DNA of 64,000 bases from an uncultured Sphingomonadaceae bacterium (GTDB taxonomy: Bacteria > Pseudomonadota > Alphaproteobacteria > Sphingomonadales > Sphingomonadaceae). The notes beneath the pieces are model-generated. The model had not been told where the DNA came from, ran no database searches, and saw only the letters and a list, made by a program, of their open reading frames with translations. The stretch spans positions 94,159-158,158 of the forward strand of contig CANMQE010000006.1 of the NCBI GenBank assembly GCA_947499975.1. Direction: 5' to 3'. Position numbers and translations under genes: made by a program. Positions 33,498 to 42,840 of the stretch are shown in pieces; the first letter of the stretch is position 1; every line of letters begins with the position of its first letter.

Positions 33498-36400
33498 ATG
33501 ACCGGATCCTATCGCTTTGCCATCGATCGCGGCGGCACCTTCACCGATGTCGTCGCCCAGACCCCTGACGGCGAGATCGTCACGACAAAGCTGCTCTCCA
33601 GCAATCCAGAGCAATATCCCGATGCCGCGAGCGAGGCGGTGCAGCGCCTGATGCGAGAGCACGGGCCAGCGCCCATCGCCGAATTGCGCATCGGCACCAC
33701 AATCGCCACCAATGCCCTGCTAGAACGCGAGGGCGAACGCGTGGCGCTGGCAATCACGCGCGGCCATGCGGACGCGCTGAAGATCGGCAACCAGGCGCGG
33801 CCCGATATCTTCGCCCGCCATATCGTTAAGCCTGAGCGGCTGGAAAGCCGCACTGTCGAGATCACGGAGCGCGTCGGCGCGGATGGCGAAGTGCTGGTGG
33901 AGCTGGACGACGATAGCGCGCGGGCCGATCTGAAGTCGCTGCGTAGCGAGGGATACGAGGCGCTGGCCATCGTGCTGATGCACGGCTGGCAGCACCGGGA
34001 TCACGAGATGCGGCTGGCGCAGATCGCCCGCGAACTTGGCTTCACACAGGTCAGCGCCAGCCACGAGGTCTCGCCGCTCATCAAGCTGGTGCCGCGCGGC
34101 GATACATCGGTGGCCGATGCCTATCTTTCCCCTGTCATCCGGCAATATGTGGACCAGCTGGCCGCGCGCCTGCCCGATCACGGATCGCTGCGCTTCATGC
34201 AATCGAACGGCGGGCTGGCCGATGCCCGCGCCTTTCGCGGCAAGGACGCGGTGCTTTCCGGCCCGGCCGGCGGCGTTGTCGGCATGGTGGAAACGGCGCG
34301 CGCGCTGGGCCATGACAAGCTGATCGGTTTCGACATGGGCGGCACCAGCACGGATGTGTGCCACTATTCCGGCGAGTACGAACGCACGGGCGACAGCGTG
34401 GTGGCCGGCATCCGTATCGCCGCGCCGATGATGCAGGTTCATACCGTTGCCGCTGGCGGCGGCTCCGTCTGCCGGTTCGATGGCCAGTCCCTGCGTGTTG
34501 GCCCGGCCAGTGCGGGCGCGGACCCCGGCCCGGCCTGCTATCGAAAGGGTGGCCCGCTTACGGTGACCGATTGCAATCTGGTGCTGGGCCGCATCGATCC
34601 GGCGGAGTTTCCGCACGTTTTCGGCCCCGATGGCGATCAGCCGCTCGACCCCGAAGCATCCCGCGCACGTATCGAGGAGATCATTGCACAATTACCGGAG
34701 GCCATGAGCGCAGAGGATCTTGCCGAAGGGTTCCTGCGGCTGGCGGTGGACGAGATGGCCAACGCCATCCGCACCATTTCCACCGCGCGCGGCCACGATG
34801 TTACCACCCATGCCATGGCGTGTTTCGGCGGCGCGGGCGGGCAATTCGCCTGCCGCGTGGCGGATGAACTGGGCATTGACACCGTGTTGGTCCATCCACT
34901 TGCCGGGATGTTGTCGGCCTATGGCATAGGCCTTGCCCCGGTCGTCTCCATGCGGGAGGCAGGCGTGGTGCGCCCGCTGACGGAGGATTTTGCCGAGGCG
35001 CTGGCGACCCTCGAGCGGACCGTTACAGACGCCCTGACCGGTCAGGGCATCGAGGCGGACCGGATCGAGCTCTTCCCCCGCATGCGGCTGCGGTTCGACG
35101 GCAGCGACACCACGCTGGACCTGCCGCTGGGCGAGGATGCCGACAGCCGCTTTCGCGAAGAGCACCGCCGCCGCTTCGGCTGGTCCGACGAGGACGCGCC
35201 CATCGTGCTGGAGGCGCTGAGCGTGGAAGGCCGCGGCATGAGCGGCGGCCTGGGCGTACGTAGCGTGGTCGAAAAGCGCGGCTCCCTCAGCACCGGCCAA
35301 TCGCTGGACGGCCCGGCAATGATCCCCGATACAGGCTCCACCACCATCGTGGAAAAAGGCTGGCGCGCCACGCTGGCCGAGGACGGCTCTCTCATCCTGT
35401 CACGCAGCGCGCCGCGCGAACGATCAGCCGTGGCAGGCACCAAGGTGGACCCTGTCCGCCTCGCCATATTCAACAACATGTTCATGGCCGTGGCGGAGGA
35501 AATGGGCGTGGTGCTGGAAAGCACGGCCAGCAGCGTCAACATCAAGGAACGGCTCGATTTCTCCTGCGCCCTGTTCGATGGCGAAGGCTCGCTGATCGCC
35601 AACGCACCGCATATCCCGGTGCACCTTGGCTCCATGTCCGCCAGCATCCGGCGCATCGTGGAAAACCGTGCAGACAGCGAGCGCGGCATCAGGCGCGGCG
35701 ATGCCTATTGCCTGAACGATCCCTACGCAGGCGGAACGCATCTGCCCGATGTAACGGTGATCGTGCCGGTATTCCTGTCCGGCGATTCCGCCCGCCCCGA
35801 TGCTTTCGTCGCGGCACGCGGGCACCACGCGGACATCGGTGGCACCGCGCCCGGCTCCATGCCGCCCGGCAGCCAGAGCATCGAGGAGGAAGGCATCCGG
35901 CTGGACGACGTGCTGCTGGTGGACGAGGGGCGCTTTTGCGAAGCCGACCTTCGCGCCATCCTCTCGGCAGGCACATATCCGGCGCGCAACCCTTCGCGCA
36001 ATATCTCCGATCTCAAGGCCCAGCTTGCCGCCTGCGCGCGCGGGGCTGACCTGCTGGGCGATGCCGCCACGGAACACGGGCGCGATGTGCTGAACGCCTA
36101 TATGGGCCACGCGCTGGACCATGGCGAGGCCGCGGTGCGCACACTGCTGGCGCGGCTGGAACCGGGCAGCTTCACCTACGAAATGGACAATGGCGCCGAG
36201 ATCCGCGTGGCGATTGCCATCGATGGCGAGGCGCGTACCGCCCGCTTCGATTTCACTGGCACCAGCGATCAGTTACCGAACAATTTCAACGCCCCTGCCT
36301 CCATCACGCGCGCGGCGGTCCTGTATTGCCTGCGCTGCCTGATCGACGACGATATTCCGCTGAACGATGGCTGCCTGCGCCCGGTAGAGATCGTGGTGCC

Positions 36401-36986
36401 CGAAGGCTCCATGCTCTCTCCCCAGCCGCCCGCCGCCGTGGTGGCCGGCAATGTGGAGACGAGCCAGGTGGTGACGGACACGATCTTTGCCGCGCTGGGA
36501 GCGCTGGCCCCGGCCCAGGGCACCATGAACAACTTCACCTTTGGCGACGATGCGCGGCAGTATTACGAGACGATTGCCGGTGGATCGGGCGCAGGCGACG
36601 GCCATCACGGCACCGATGCCGTGCAGACCAACATGACCAATTCGCGCCTTACCGATCCCGAGGTGCTGGAAACCCGCCTGCCCGTGCGGGTGGAAAACTT
36701 CGCGATACGCGAAGGCTCCGGCGGCAAGGGCCAATGGCACGGCGGCGAAGGGGTGGAGCGGGTGATCCGCTTCCTCGAACCGATGCACGCGCAGATGCTG
36801 GCCAATCGCCGCAAGGTGCCCCCGCGCGGCATTGCAGGCGGCGGCGATGCCGCGCCGGGGGAAAGCTTTGTCCAGCGAGCCGATGGCTCCATCCTCGATC
36901 TGGGTGCAACGGGCGCTGCCGAAATGGCACCCGGCGATGCAATCGTGATCCGCACTCCCGGCGGCGGGGGATACGGCAAGGCATGA
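33498..36986 (+). CDS. 5-oxoprolinase (fused HyuA/HyuB hydantoinase-type)
   Basis: This is a 1162-residue ATP-dependent 5-oxoprolinase that opens 5-oxoproline to glutamate, helping glutathione and pyroglutamate turnover. The HyuA-like half (about 1-640) starts RFAIDRGGTFTDVVAQ and holds the nucleotide motifs GTTIATNALLEREG near 55-68 and GFDMGGTSTDVCHYSGEYE near 277-295. The HyuB-like half (about 650-1162) has DPYAGGTHLPDVTVIVPVF and RGHHADIGGTAPGSMPPGS, with the terminal GGGGYGKA. Both halves are complete, so it matches single-chain OplAH rather than separate hydantoinase subunits. Its TGA overlaps the DUF2891 ATG. Confidence 0.92.
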   Translation: MTGSYRFAIDRGGTFTDVVAQTPDGEIVTTKLLSSNPEQYPDAASEAVQRLMREHGPAPIAELRIGTTIATNALLEREGERVALAITRGHADALKIGNQARPDIFARHIVKPERLESRTVEITERVGADGEVLVELDDDSARADLKSLRSEGYEALAIVLMHGWQHRDHEMRLAQIARELGFTQVSASHEVSPLIKLVPRGDTSVADAYLSPVIRQYVDQLAARLPDHGSLRFMQSNGGLADARAFRGKDAVLSGPAGGVVGMVETARALGHDKLIGFDMGGTSTDVCHYSGEYERTGDSVVAGIRIAAPMMQVHTVAAGGGSVCRFDGQSLRVGPASAGADPGPACYRKGGPLTVTDCNLVLGRIDPAEFPHVFGPDGDQPLDPEASRARIEEIIAQLPEAMSAEDLAEGFLRLAVDEMANAIRTISTARGHDVTTHAMACFGGAGGQFACRVADELGIDTVLVHPLAGMLSAYGIGLAPVVSMREAGVVRPLTEDFAEALATLERTVTDALTGQGIEADRIELFPRMRLRFDGSDTTLDLPLGEDADSRFREEHRRRFGWSDEDAPIVLEALSVEGRGMSGGLGVRSVVEKRGSLSTGQSLDGPAMIPDTGSTTIVEKGWRATLAEDGSLILSRSAPRERSAVAGTKVDPVRLAIFNNMFMAVAEEMGVVLESTASSVNIKERLDFSCALFDGEGSLIANAPHIPVHLGSMSASIRRIVENRADSERGIRRGDAYCLNDPYAGGTHLPDVTVIVPVFLSGDSARPDAFVAARGHHADIGGTAPGSMPPGSQSIEEEGIRLDDVLLVDEGRFCEADLRAILSAGTYPARNPSRNISDLKAQLAACARGADLLGDAATEHGRDVLNAYMGHALDHGEAAVRTLLARLEPGSFTYEMDNGAEIRVAIAIDGEARTARFDFTGTSDQLPNNFNAPASITRAAVLYCLRCLIDDDIPLNDGCLRPVEIVVPEGSMLSPQPPAAVVAGNVETSQVVTDTIFAALGALAPAQGTMNNFTFGDDARQYYETIAGGSGAGDGHHGTDAVQTNMTNSRLTDPEVLETRLPVRVENFAIREGSGGKGQWHGGEGVERVIRFLEPMHAQMLANRRKVPPRGIAGGGDAAPGESFVQRADGSILDLGATGAAEMAPGDAIVIRTPGGGGYGKA

Positions 36987-37969
36987 GCGCGATAGAACAA
37001 CCGCTGGCCCGCCGCTTTGCCCGCACCGCGCTGGGGCACGTCGGGCAGGAATATCCCAATTCCATCGGCCATGTGCTGGCAGGGCCGCAGGATGCGCAGA
37101 CCCCGCGTGGACTGCACCCGGCCTTTTTCGGCAGCTTCGACTGGCACAGCTGCGTGCACAGCTGGTGGACCTTGCTGACGCTGCGCCGCCTATTCCCGCA
37201 AATGCCCGAGGCGGACGAAATCGCCGCGCTGGCAAACGAGACTTTCACGGCCGACAAGCTAGCCGCCGAACTCGCCTATGTTCAGCGCCCGCAATCCTCC
37301 GGTTTCGAGCGCCCCTATGGCTGGGCGTGGCTCATGTATCTCCACCTAGAGGCCAGCAGGCACGAGGACCACGCATGGGCAGACCGGCTGGAGCCGCTGG
37401 CGCGCCACTTCGCCGATGGCTTTCGCGATTACCTGCCAAAGCTCACCTACCCCATCACCACTGGCACGCATTTCAACACCGCCTTCGCACTGACGCTGGC
37501 GCATGAATGGTGTGCCGCGTTCGACAGCGATCTGGGCACACTGATCGAGGACTATGCGCAAGCGAACTTCGGCCCGCTGGAGGAATATCGCGGATGGGAC
37601 ATCGGCGGTGATGCGTTCCTGTCACCCGTCCTTTCAGTTGCGCTGCTGATGCGCACCGTGTTGCCGCCTGCCGATTTTGCAAAGTGGTTCGCCCGCGTGC
37701 TGCCGGAAGGCGGCTGGCTGGAAAGCGCGTGTCATCCCGTTACGGTTTCGGACCCGAGCGATGGCAAGATGGCGCATCTCGACGGGCTGAACCTCAGCCG
37801 CGCGTGGGCCATGCGAACCATTGCGCCGTGCCTGCCGGATACACGCGCGGCGCAGCTACGCGATCTGGCGCAAGTGCATTATGATGCGTCGCTGGAAGCG
37901 GTGGACGGCGATTACATGGGCTCCCACTGGCTGGCGAGCTTCGCCCTGCTGGCGCTGCTGGCGCCCTAG
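36983..37969 (+). CDS. DUF2891 domain-containing protein
   Basis: This is a 328-residue soluble protein of the DUF2891 family. It looks like an all-alpha (alpha/alpha)-toroid-type fold with HPAFFGSFDWHSCVHSWW near 45-62, SSGFERPYGWAWLMYL near 103-118, HFNTAFALTLA near 166-176, GWDIGGDAFLSPV near 205-217 and the terminal DYMGSHWLASFALLAL. The conserved His and Trp residues suggest a carbohydrate or peptide hydrolase, but no function is established. The ATG at 36983 overlaps the oxoprolinase stop (ATGA), so the two are translationally coupled. Its TAG shares a CTAG with the convergent acetyltransferase. Confidence 0.88.
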   Translation: MSAIEQPLARRFARTALGHVGQEYPNSIGHVLAGPQDAQTPRGLHPAFFGSFDWHSCVHSWWTLLTLRRLFPQMPEADEIAALANETFTADKLAAELAYVQRPQSSGFERPYGWAWLMYLHLEASRHEDHAWADRLEPLARHFADGFRDYLPKLTYPITTGTHFNTAFALTLAHEWCAAFDSDLGTLIEDYAQANFGPLEEYRGWDIGGDAFLSPVLSVALLMRTVLPPADFAKWFARVLPEGGWLESACHPVTVSDPSDGKMAHLDGLNLSRAWAMRTIAPCLPDTRAAQLRDLAQVHYDASLEAVDGDYMGSHWLASFALLALLAP

Positions 37970-38550
37970 CCGCCGGGCGTTTCGCGCGCGATGCTGCGCG
38001 CCGGATTGCCTGCCACCCTCGCCCCGTCCGGCACATCCCTCACCGCGACGGCCCGCGCCGCGACGATGGCCCCTGCCCCCACGGTGACGCCGGGGCCGAT
38101 GAAGGCATCGGCGCAGATCCACGCTTCGGGCCCGACAGTGATTGGCGGCTTGAGCAGGTCGAACGTGGGAGAGGCATGATCGTGGGTGCCCGCGCAAAGA
38201 TGCGCGTTCTGCGACACCGTGGCGCGCGCGCCGATGTTGATTTTGCCGAGGTTGTAGACGATGGCCCTGTCGCCAAGCGATGCGTAGTCGCCCATTTCAA
38301 GGTTCCACGGCACGGCGATGCGCGCGGTGCGATGGATGTGCACCCCGTTCCCGATCCGCGCGCCGAACATCCGCAGGATCGCCCGCCGCACGCCCCAGAA
38401 GGGCCGGGGAACCATGCGGAAGATCGCGGCTCCGACAGTTTCCCAGGCAAGCCTGCCCGCCATCTCCGCAGCCGACCATTTGCGCGCCGCGCGGTTGCCC
38501 GCGATGTCACGCGCGCCGTGGTCTTGCCCTGGATGGGGATCGCGGTTCAT
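37966..38550 (-). CDS. WcaF-like exopolysaccharide acetyltransferase (left-handed beta-helix)
   Basis: This is a 194-residue acyltransferase with hexapeptide repeats (about 65-165, GARIGNGVHIHRTARIAVPWNLEMGDYASLGD, then INIGARATVSQNAHLCAGTHD and VTVGAGAIVAARAV). It belongs to the LbetaH/WcaF-like O-acetyltransferases that decorate exopolysaccharide sugars with acetyl from acetyl-CoA. The catalytic His is probably in AGTHDH. It overlaps the galE stop by four bases (ATGA) and is the last gene of the minus-strand cluster. Confidence 0.85.
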   Translation of the reverse strand: MNRDPHPGQDHGARDIAGNRAARKWSAAEMAGRLAWETVGAAIFRMVPRPFWGVRRAILRMFGARIGNGVHIHRTARIAVPWNLEMGDYASLGDRAIVYNLGKINIGARATVSQNAHLCAGTHDHASPTFDLLKPPITVGPEAWICADAFIGPGVTVGAGAIVAARAVAVRDVPDGARVAGNPARSIARETPGG

Positions 38551-39530
38551 GAAACGATCAGTTCCCCGCGCCGATCTTCCAGATAGCGCCAGGCATGGGC
38601 GATCATGTCGTCAAGTTCAGGATAGCGCGGCGTCCAGCCCAGCGCCGCCCTTGCCGCCGTGGCATCCGCCACCAGCGTAGGTGGATCGCCCGGCCTGCGC
38701 CCACAAGCTTCCCAGGCGATTTCCCTGCCGGTGATCGCCTGCGCCCTGTCGATCACCTGGCGCACGGAAAAGCCGTTGCCATTGCCAAGGTTGAACGCCT
38801 TGAACCGGCCATCCTCCAGCACATCCAGTGCGGAAACATGCGCGTCTGCCAGATCGCAGACATGGATGTAATCGCGTACGCAGGTGCCGTCGGGCGTATC
38901 GTAATCGGTACCGAACACGCTGAGTTTCTCGCGCAGTCCGGCAGCCGCGAACAGGGTGATGGGGATAAGGTGCGTCTCCGGCTCGTGAATCTCGCCCAGT
39001 TCGCCATCGGGATCGGACCCGGCAGCGTTGAAATAGCGCAGGGCAACAGAGGCGATGCCATAGGCGGCGGCATAGTCCTGCAGCACCCGCTCTATCATCA
39101 GCTTGGATGCGCCGTAGGGATTGATGGGGTTTTGCGGGGTTGCCTCCGAGATCGGATGATCGACATTGCCGAAGGTGGCGCAGGTGCTGGAGAACACGAT
39201 CTTTGTCACGCCTGCCATGCGCATGGCGTTCAGCAGCGACAGGCTGCCCGCCACGTTCGTCTGGTAATAGATATCGGGATGGTCGATCGATTCCCCGACA
39301 TAGGCGAGCGCGGCAAAATGCATCACCGCGTCGATCCGGTGCTGCTCCAGCAGGCGCGCCAGTCGCGTCGTCTCCAGAATGTCACCATGTTCGAAGGGGC
39401 CGTATTTCACCGCCCAGCGGTGGCCGGTGCGCAGGTTGTCCAGCACCACGGGTTCGTGCCCCGCGGCTTTCAGCGCCTTGCAGGCGTGAGAGCCGATGAA
39501 GCCCGCCCCGCCTGTTACCAGTATCTTCAT
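38547..39530 (-). CDS. galE: UDP-glucose 4-epimerase
   Basis: GalE interconverts UDP-glucose and UDP-galactose with bound NAD. The 327-residue SDR protein has GGAGFIGS at 7-14, the active-site Ser/Thr in FSSTCATFG near 113-121 and the catalytic Tyr139-x3-Lys143 in PYGASK. RYFNAAGSDPDGELGEIHEPETHLIP is the specific GalE segment. It supplies UDP-galactose for the surrounding glycosyltransferases. It overlaps its neighbours by four bases on both sides. Confidence 0.95.
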   Translation of the reverse strand: MKILVTGGAGFIGSHACKALKAAGHEPVVLDNLRTGHRWAVKYGPFEHGDILETTRLARLLEQHRIDAVMHFAALAYVGESIDHPDIYYQTNVAGSLSLLNAMRMAGVTKIVFSSTCATFGNVDHPISEATPQNPINPYGASKLMIERVLQDYAAAYGIASVALRYFNAAGSDPDGELGEIHEPETHLIPITLFAAAGLREKLSVFGTDYDTPDGTCVRDYIHVCDLADAHVSALDVLEDGRFKAFNLGNGNGFSVRQVIDRAQAITGREIAWEACGRRPGDPPTLVADATAARAALGWTPRYPELDDMIAHAWRYLEDRRGELIVS

Positions 39531-40399
39531 TGCGCCCTGTCCTCTTGCCCGTTCCTGTGCCGCGCGGTGCCGGGAATCGCATTCCCGCCGAGCATTGCCT
39601 CGATCACGAAAATCGCCGTCATCCCTTCATACACCGAAAGCATGAAGGCATAGGCGAACCCCGCCCTGCCATCACGAAAACCCTGCTTCAACAGGTAGAT
39701 ATATGCAAACCGCATGAAGGGCCGCAGGATCGCGGGCAGGCGTGCCGCACGGGCCTTTGCCGCGCGGCGACGCTGCGCGCTGCCCCCTCCGGTGGCCGTT
39801 TCCTCCACCTCCCCGCGCCGCTGCGCGATGATCAGCGCGGCCTCGTCCCGTGCATAGCGCACGTGCTTGGCCAGCCAGCCGGCCATTCCGTGGGAGAAGG
39901 AGTAGTGCAGGTAAGGCTCGTCGAACGTGCCCACCTTTTCCGCCGGCAGATCCTCGCGCTGGCCGTGCCCCACCTGGATGAAACGCAAGGCATCGCGGCG
40001 GCCCAGTCGCACCTGGTAGGTGGGATACATGCCCGCGTGGCGGATCCACTTGCCGAACAGGATCGTCTTTGATGGCACGTTATAGGCATCGATTTCCGAA
40101 GGCGGACGGAGCGATTGCAGCGCGGATATGAACTGCGGCGTCACGATTTCGTCGGCATCCAGATGCAGCACCCATTCGTGCCGGAAATCGCCGTTCTCCA
40201 GCCCCCAGTTGCGCTGCCCGGCGAAATCGTCGAACGGGCGCGATAGCACGCGCGCGCCATGCGCTTTCGCAATCTGCACCGTGGCATCGTCGCTGCCGGA
40301 ATCAACCACCACGATATCGTCACACCAGGAAAGCGCCTGCAGGCAGGCCCCGATATTCTCTTCCTCGTTGTAGGTCAGCAGCAGGCAGGAGACATCCAT
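39527..40399 (-). CDS. glycosyltransferase family 2 (WaaE/KdtX-like)
   Basis: This is a 290-residue GT-A transferase of family 2. It has the N-terminal motifs TYNEEENIGACL, VDSGSDDATV, FAGQRNWGLENG and the metal-binding LHLDADEIV (about residues 9-95), which match the WaaE/KdtX LPS-core glucosyltransferase group. The C-terminal third contains a basic region (RRRAAKARAARLP) and one hydrophobic helix. Donor and acceptor are unknown. It is in the long glycan operon between a family 4 transferase and galE. Confidence 0.87.
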   Translation of the reverse strand: MDVSCLLLTYNEEENIGACLQALSWCDDIVVVDSGSDDATVQIAKAHGARVLSRPFDDFAGQRNWGLENGDFRHEWVLHLDADEIVTPQFISALQSLRPPSEIDAYNVPSKTILFGKWIRHAGMYPTYQVRLGRRDALRFIQVGHGQREDLPAEKVGTFDEPYLHYSFSHGMAGWLAKHVRYARDEAALIIAQRRGEVEETATGGGSAQRRRAAKARAARLPAILRPFMRFAYIYLLKQGFRDGRAGFAYAFMLSVYEGMTAIFVIEAMLGGNAIPGTARHRNGQEDRAQ

Positions 40400-41587
40400 T
40401 CACCCGCTCTCCCGCAGGGAGGACGCGTTGGCAAGGTCTACGCATTCCGGCGGTTCGCCGCCGTCGATCAGCCAGCGATAGGTTTTTGCCAGATCGGCGG
40501 CCACGGCGGGCCAACTGAAAGTGCTCTCCACCAGTCGCCGCCCGGCCTGCCCCATCGCGGGCAGATCGCCATCGTCGGACAGGCGGGCGAGCAGGGTATC
40601 GGCAAGAGCGGCAGGAACGTTGTCGATCTGAACGGCGGCGCCCGCTGCGAAGCCTTCGTGGATATTGCATTCGCGCGTCATGAAAACGGGCAGGGCGTAG
40701 GACCACGCCTCCAGCACGGCCATGGGGAAGCCTTCCGAATAGGATGGCAGAATGAAGGCGTCCGCGCTTTTCAGCAGTTCATCCTTCTCGGCCCCGAAAT
40801 GCGGGCCGGGGAAGGCAATTTCGGCGGCGTCCAGCCCGAGCTCGCGCGCCGCCGCGCGGTATTGCGCCTCGTGCCCGCCATCGTCCCATCCGGCCACCAC
40901 CAGCCGCCAGCGCGCGGCAACGCCGGGATCGCGTGCCTTCAACAAGGCCCATGCCTCGATCAGTTCGGCAACGCCCTTCTTGGGATGCAGCCGACCGAAG
41001 AACAGCAGCGTCTTGCGCGTGGCGGTGCTGGCATGGCCACCACCATCGAGCGATGGCAGATCCGTGCCGTTGGGGATCACCGCAATCGTGCTGCGCGGGG
41101 CAAAGGCGCGCACGCCTCGCACCTCCGCTTGGGAGCAATGGATGGCCGAAGCACTCCTGACGCTGCGCCCTTCGTACAGTATTGCGGCCAACCGCTTCTT
41201 CCAGGCGGAGTTGGACAGCGCCCACGGCTCCAGCATCCCTTGCGTGGAGATTACCACGGGACTGCCGGTGCGCGCCCGCCAGCGTGATACCGCGATGGAG
41301 GGATAGAGCCACAGCGCGTGCTGGTGCAGCAGCTGGTAATCGCCCGCCATCAGGTCTTGCGACAGCGCCTTGGCATAGCCGAAAGGGCCGGGCTGGTAGA
41401 GCTTCAGGCGAAGATCGTCCCACTCGGCGCGGTCCAGCCCGTCTGGGTCATCATCCAGCCCATGCACCGTGACCCTGTGGCCCAGCGCGTGAAGCTCTCG
41501 GGCGTGGGCCAGCACGATGGGGAAGATCCCTCCCCCTGCGCGCGAAACCGTGGGCGTGACTATGCCGATGGAATATGTGGTGGCCAT
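40400..41587 (-). CDS. glycosyltransferase family 4
   Basis: This is a 395-residue GT-B transferase. The N-terminal domain begins YSIGIVTPTVSRAGGGIFPIV. The C-terminal nucleotide-sugar site has LLFFGRLHPKKGVAELIEAW and the EX7E motif EGFPMAVLE near 292-300. It should add a sugar from a nucleotide donor to the lipid-linked repeat unit at the cytoplasmic face. It directly abuts the GT2 gene start. Confidence 0.9.
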   Translation of the reverse strand: MATTYSIGIVTPTVSRAGGGIFPIVLAHARELHALGHRVTVHGLDDDPDGLDRAEWDDLRLKLYQPGPFGYAKALSQDLMAGDYQLLHQHALWLYPSIAVSRWRARTGSPVVISTQGMLEPWALSNSAWKKRLAAILYEGRSVRSASAIHCSQAEVRGVRAFAPRSTIAVIPNGTDLPSLDGGGHASTATRKTLLFFGRLHPKKGVAELIEAWALLKARDPGVAARWRLVVAGWDDGGHEAQYRAAARELGLDAAEIAFPGPHFGAEKDELLKSADAFILPSYSEGFPMAVLEAWSYALPVFMTRECNIHEGFAAGAAVQIDNVPAALADTLLARLSDDGDLPAMGQAGRRLVESTFSWPAVAADLAKTYRWLIDGGEPPECVDLANASSLRESG

Positions 41588-41593
41588 GCGCTG

Positions 41594-42835
41594 TCAGGAT
41601 ACCTTCTCTATCCGCATGCGCGCCAGTTTACGCAGCAGCACACGATCCCACGGCAGCAAGCGGCCGGCGCGGTTTTCATGGGCGGCGGTGGCTGCAGCGC
41701 GCAGGGCACTGGCAAAGCGATCCGGCCCCCAGTCGGCGACGATCCTCTCGCTGGCAGCGCCCATTGCCGCGCGACGATCTCCTGAAAGCTCCATCATCGC
41801 CGCCAGCGCGGCGGATATGCTTGATGCATCTTGCGGATCGACCAGCCAGCCGTTCTTCCCCGGGTGCACCAGCGTGTCCGCAGCGCCGCAGGGGGTGGAT
41901 ACGATCAGGGGCAATCCGGCTGCCGCTGCCTCGTTGATCACCAGCCCCCATTGCTCCGCCTGGGATACATGCGCGAAGCCATCGGCAAGGCCGTAATAGG
42001 CGGGCAAAACGTCGTATTCACGAAAGCCGGGCAGATGCACGCGGTCCTGCAATCCGTGCGTGGCAATGGCGTTCTGGATAGAAGCACGCTCCGGCCCGTC
42101 GCCCAGGATCACGAGGTCGTGACCGTGATCGCCCCTGCCCAGCGCATCGGCAAAGGCGGCCACCAGCAAGGGATAATTCTTCTTCGGGATGAAGCGGCCC
42201 GATGCCAGCAGGTAACGCCGTGGCAGGCTCTCGGCGGCGCGGCACGCCTCGGCATCGCGGCGCGCGGCTTGGGCGCCGTGCCGGAAATGCGCGTTATCCA
42301 CCGCGTCATACCCCAGGAATACCGCATCGCGCGGGAGGCCCAGTTTCACGATATAGTCGCGGTGCCCCTCTGCGGCCACCAGCCCGGCCTGACAATTGCT
42401 CACCACGCGCGACTTGATCCATTCACGCCACCGCGATCGCGGCCCGTCGTGCGCCTGGCTGGCCGACATCATCACCACGCCCCGGCCATTGTCTCGCGCC
42501 CAGGCAATGGCGGCCAGGCTTTCAGGGAAGGACCATCCCGCCACCGCCACCACATCGGGCGCGGCCCGATCCAGCGCCATGCCGATTCGGCTCCACAGCG
42601 ATCCGTCGGCCACCGCCGCGCGGTAATCCGCCTCTCCATCGCAAATGCGCAGCGCGCCATCGCCGCTGGCCAGAAACTCGGCAAAATCGGCGCTGTTGCG
42701 CACGCTGATCGGCACCAGCAAGGCAAACTGGCCCTGCGCCGCGCGATAGCGGGCGGCGTGATAGTTGGAGACCTGCTGCGTCAGTATCGCCAGCCGCAAT
42801 GCGGATTTTCCGGGAGGGGGACCGTCCGTGGCCAT
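41594..42835 (-). CDS. glycosyltransferase family 4
   Basis: This is a 413-residue GT-B transferase. The donor domain has YLLASGRFIPKKNYPLLVAAF near 205-225, LVILGDGPERASI and the EX7E motif EQWGLVINE near 316-324. The ATG at 42835 is chosen because it follows the upstream gene by five bases. The frame is open for another 160 codons upstream only because it runs through the previous gene out of frame. Confidence 0.9.
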   Translation of the reverse strand: MATDGPPPGKSALRLAILTQQVSNYHAARYRAAQGQFALLVPISVRNSADFAEFLASGDGALRICDGEADYRAAVADGSLWSRIGMALDRAAPDVVAVAGWSFPESLAAIAWARDNGRGVVMMSASQAHDGPRSRWREWIKSRVVSNCQAGLVAAEGHRDYIVKLGLPRDAVFLGYDAVDNAHFRHGAQAARRDAEACRAAESLPRRYLLASGRFIPKKNYPLLVAAFADALGRGDHGHDLVILGDGPERASIQNAIATHGLQDRVHLPGFREYDVLPAYYGLADGFAHVSQAEQWGLVINEAAAAGLPLIVSTPCGAADTLVHPGKNGWLVDPQDASSISAALAAMMELSGDRRAAMGAASERIVADWGPDRFASALRAAATAAHENRAGRLLPWDRVLLRKLARMRIEKVS

Positions 42836-42840
42836 TAACG

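Noticed and set aside
36326..36982. Upstream extension of the DUF2891 frame into the oxoprolinase gene
   Set aside because: The extra residues are Arg/Pro/Gly-rich frame-shifted oxoprolinase sequence. The ATG at 36983 overlapping the stop is the normal coupled start.
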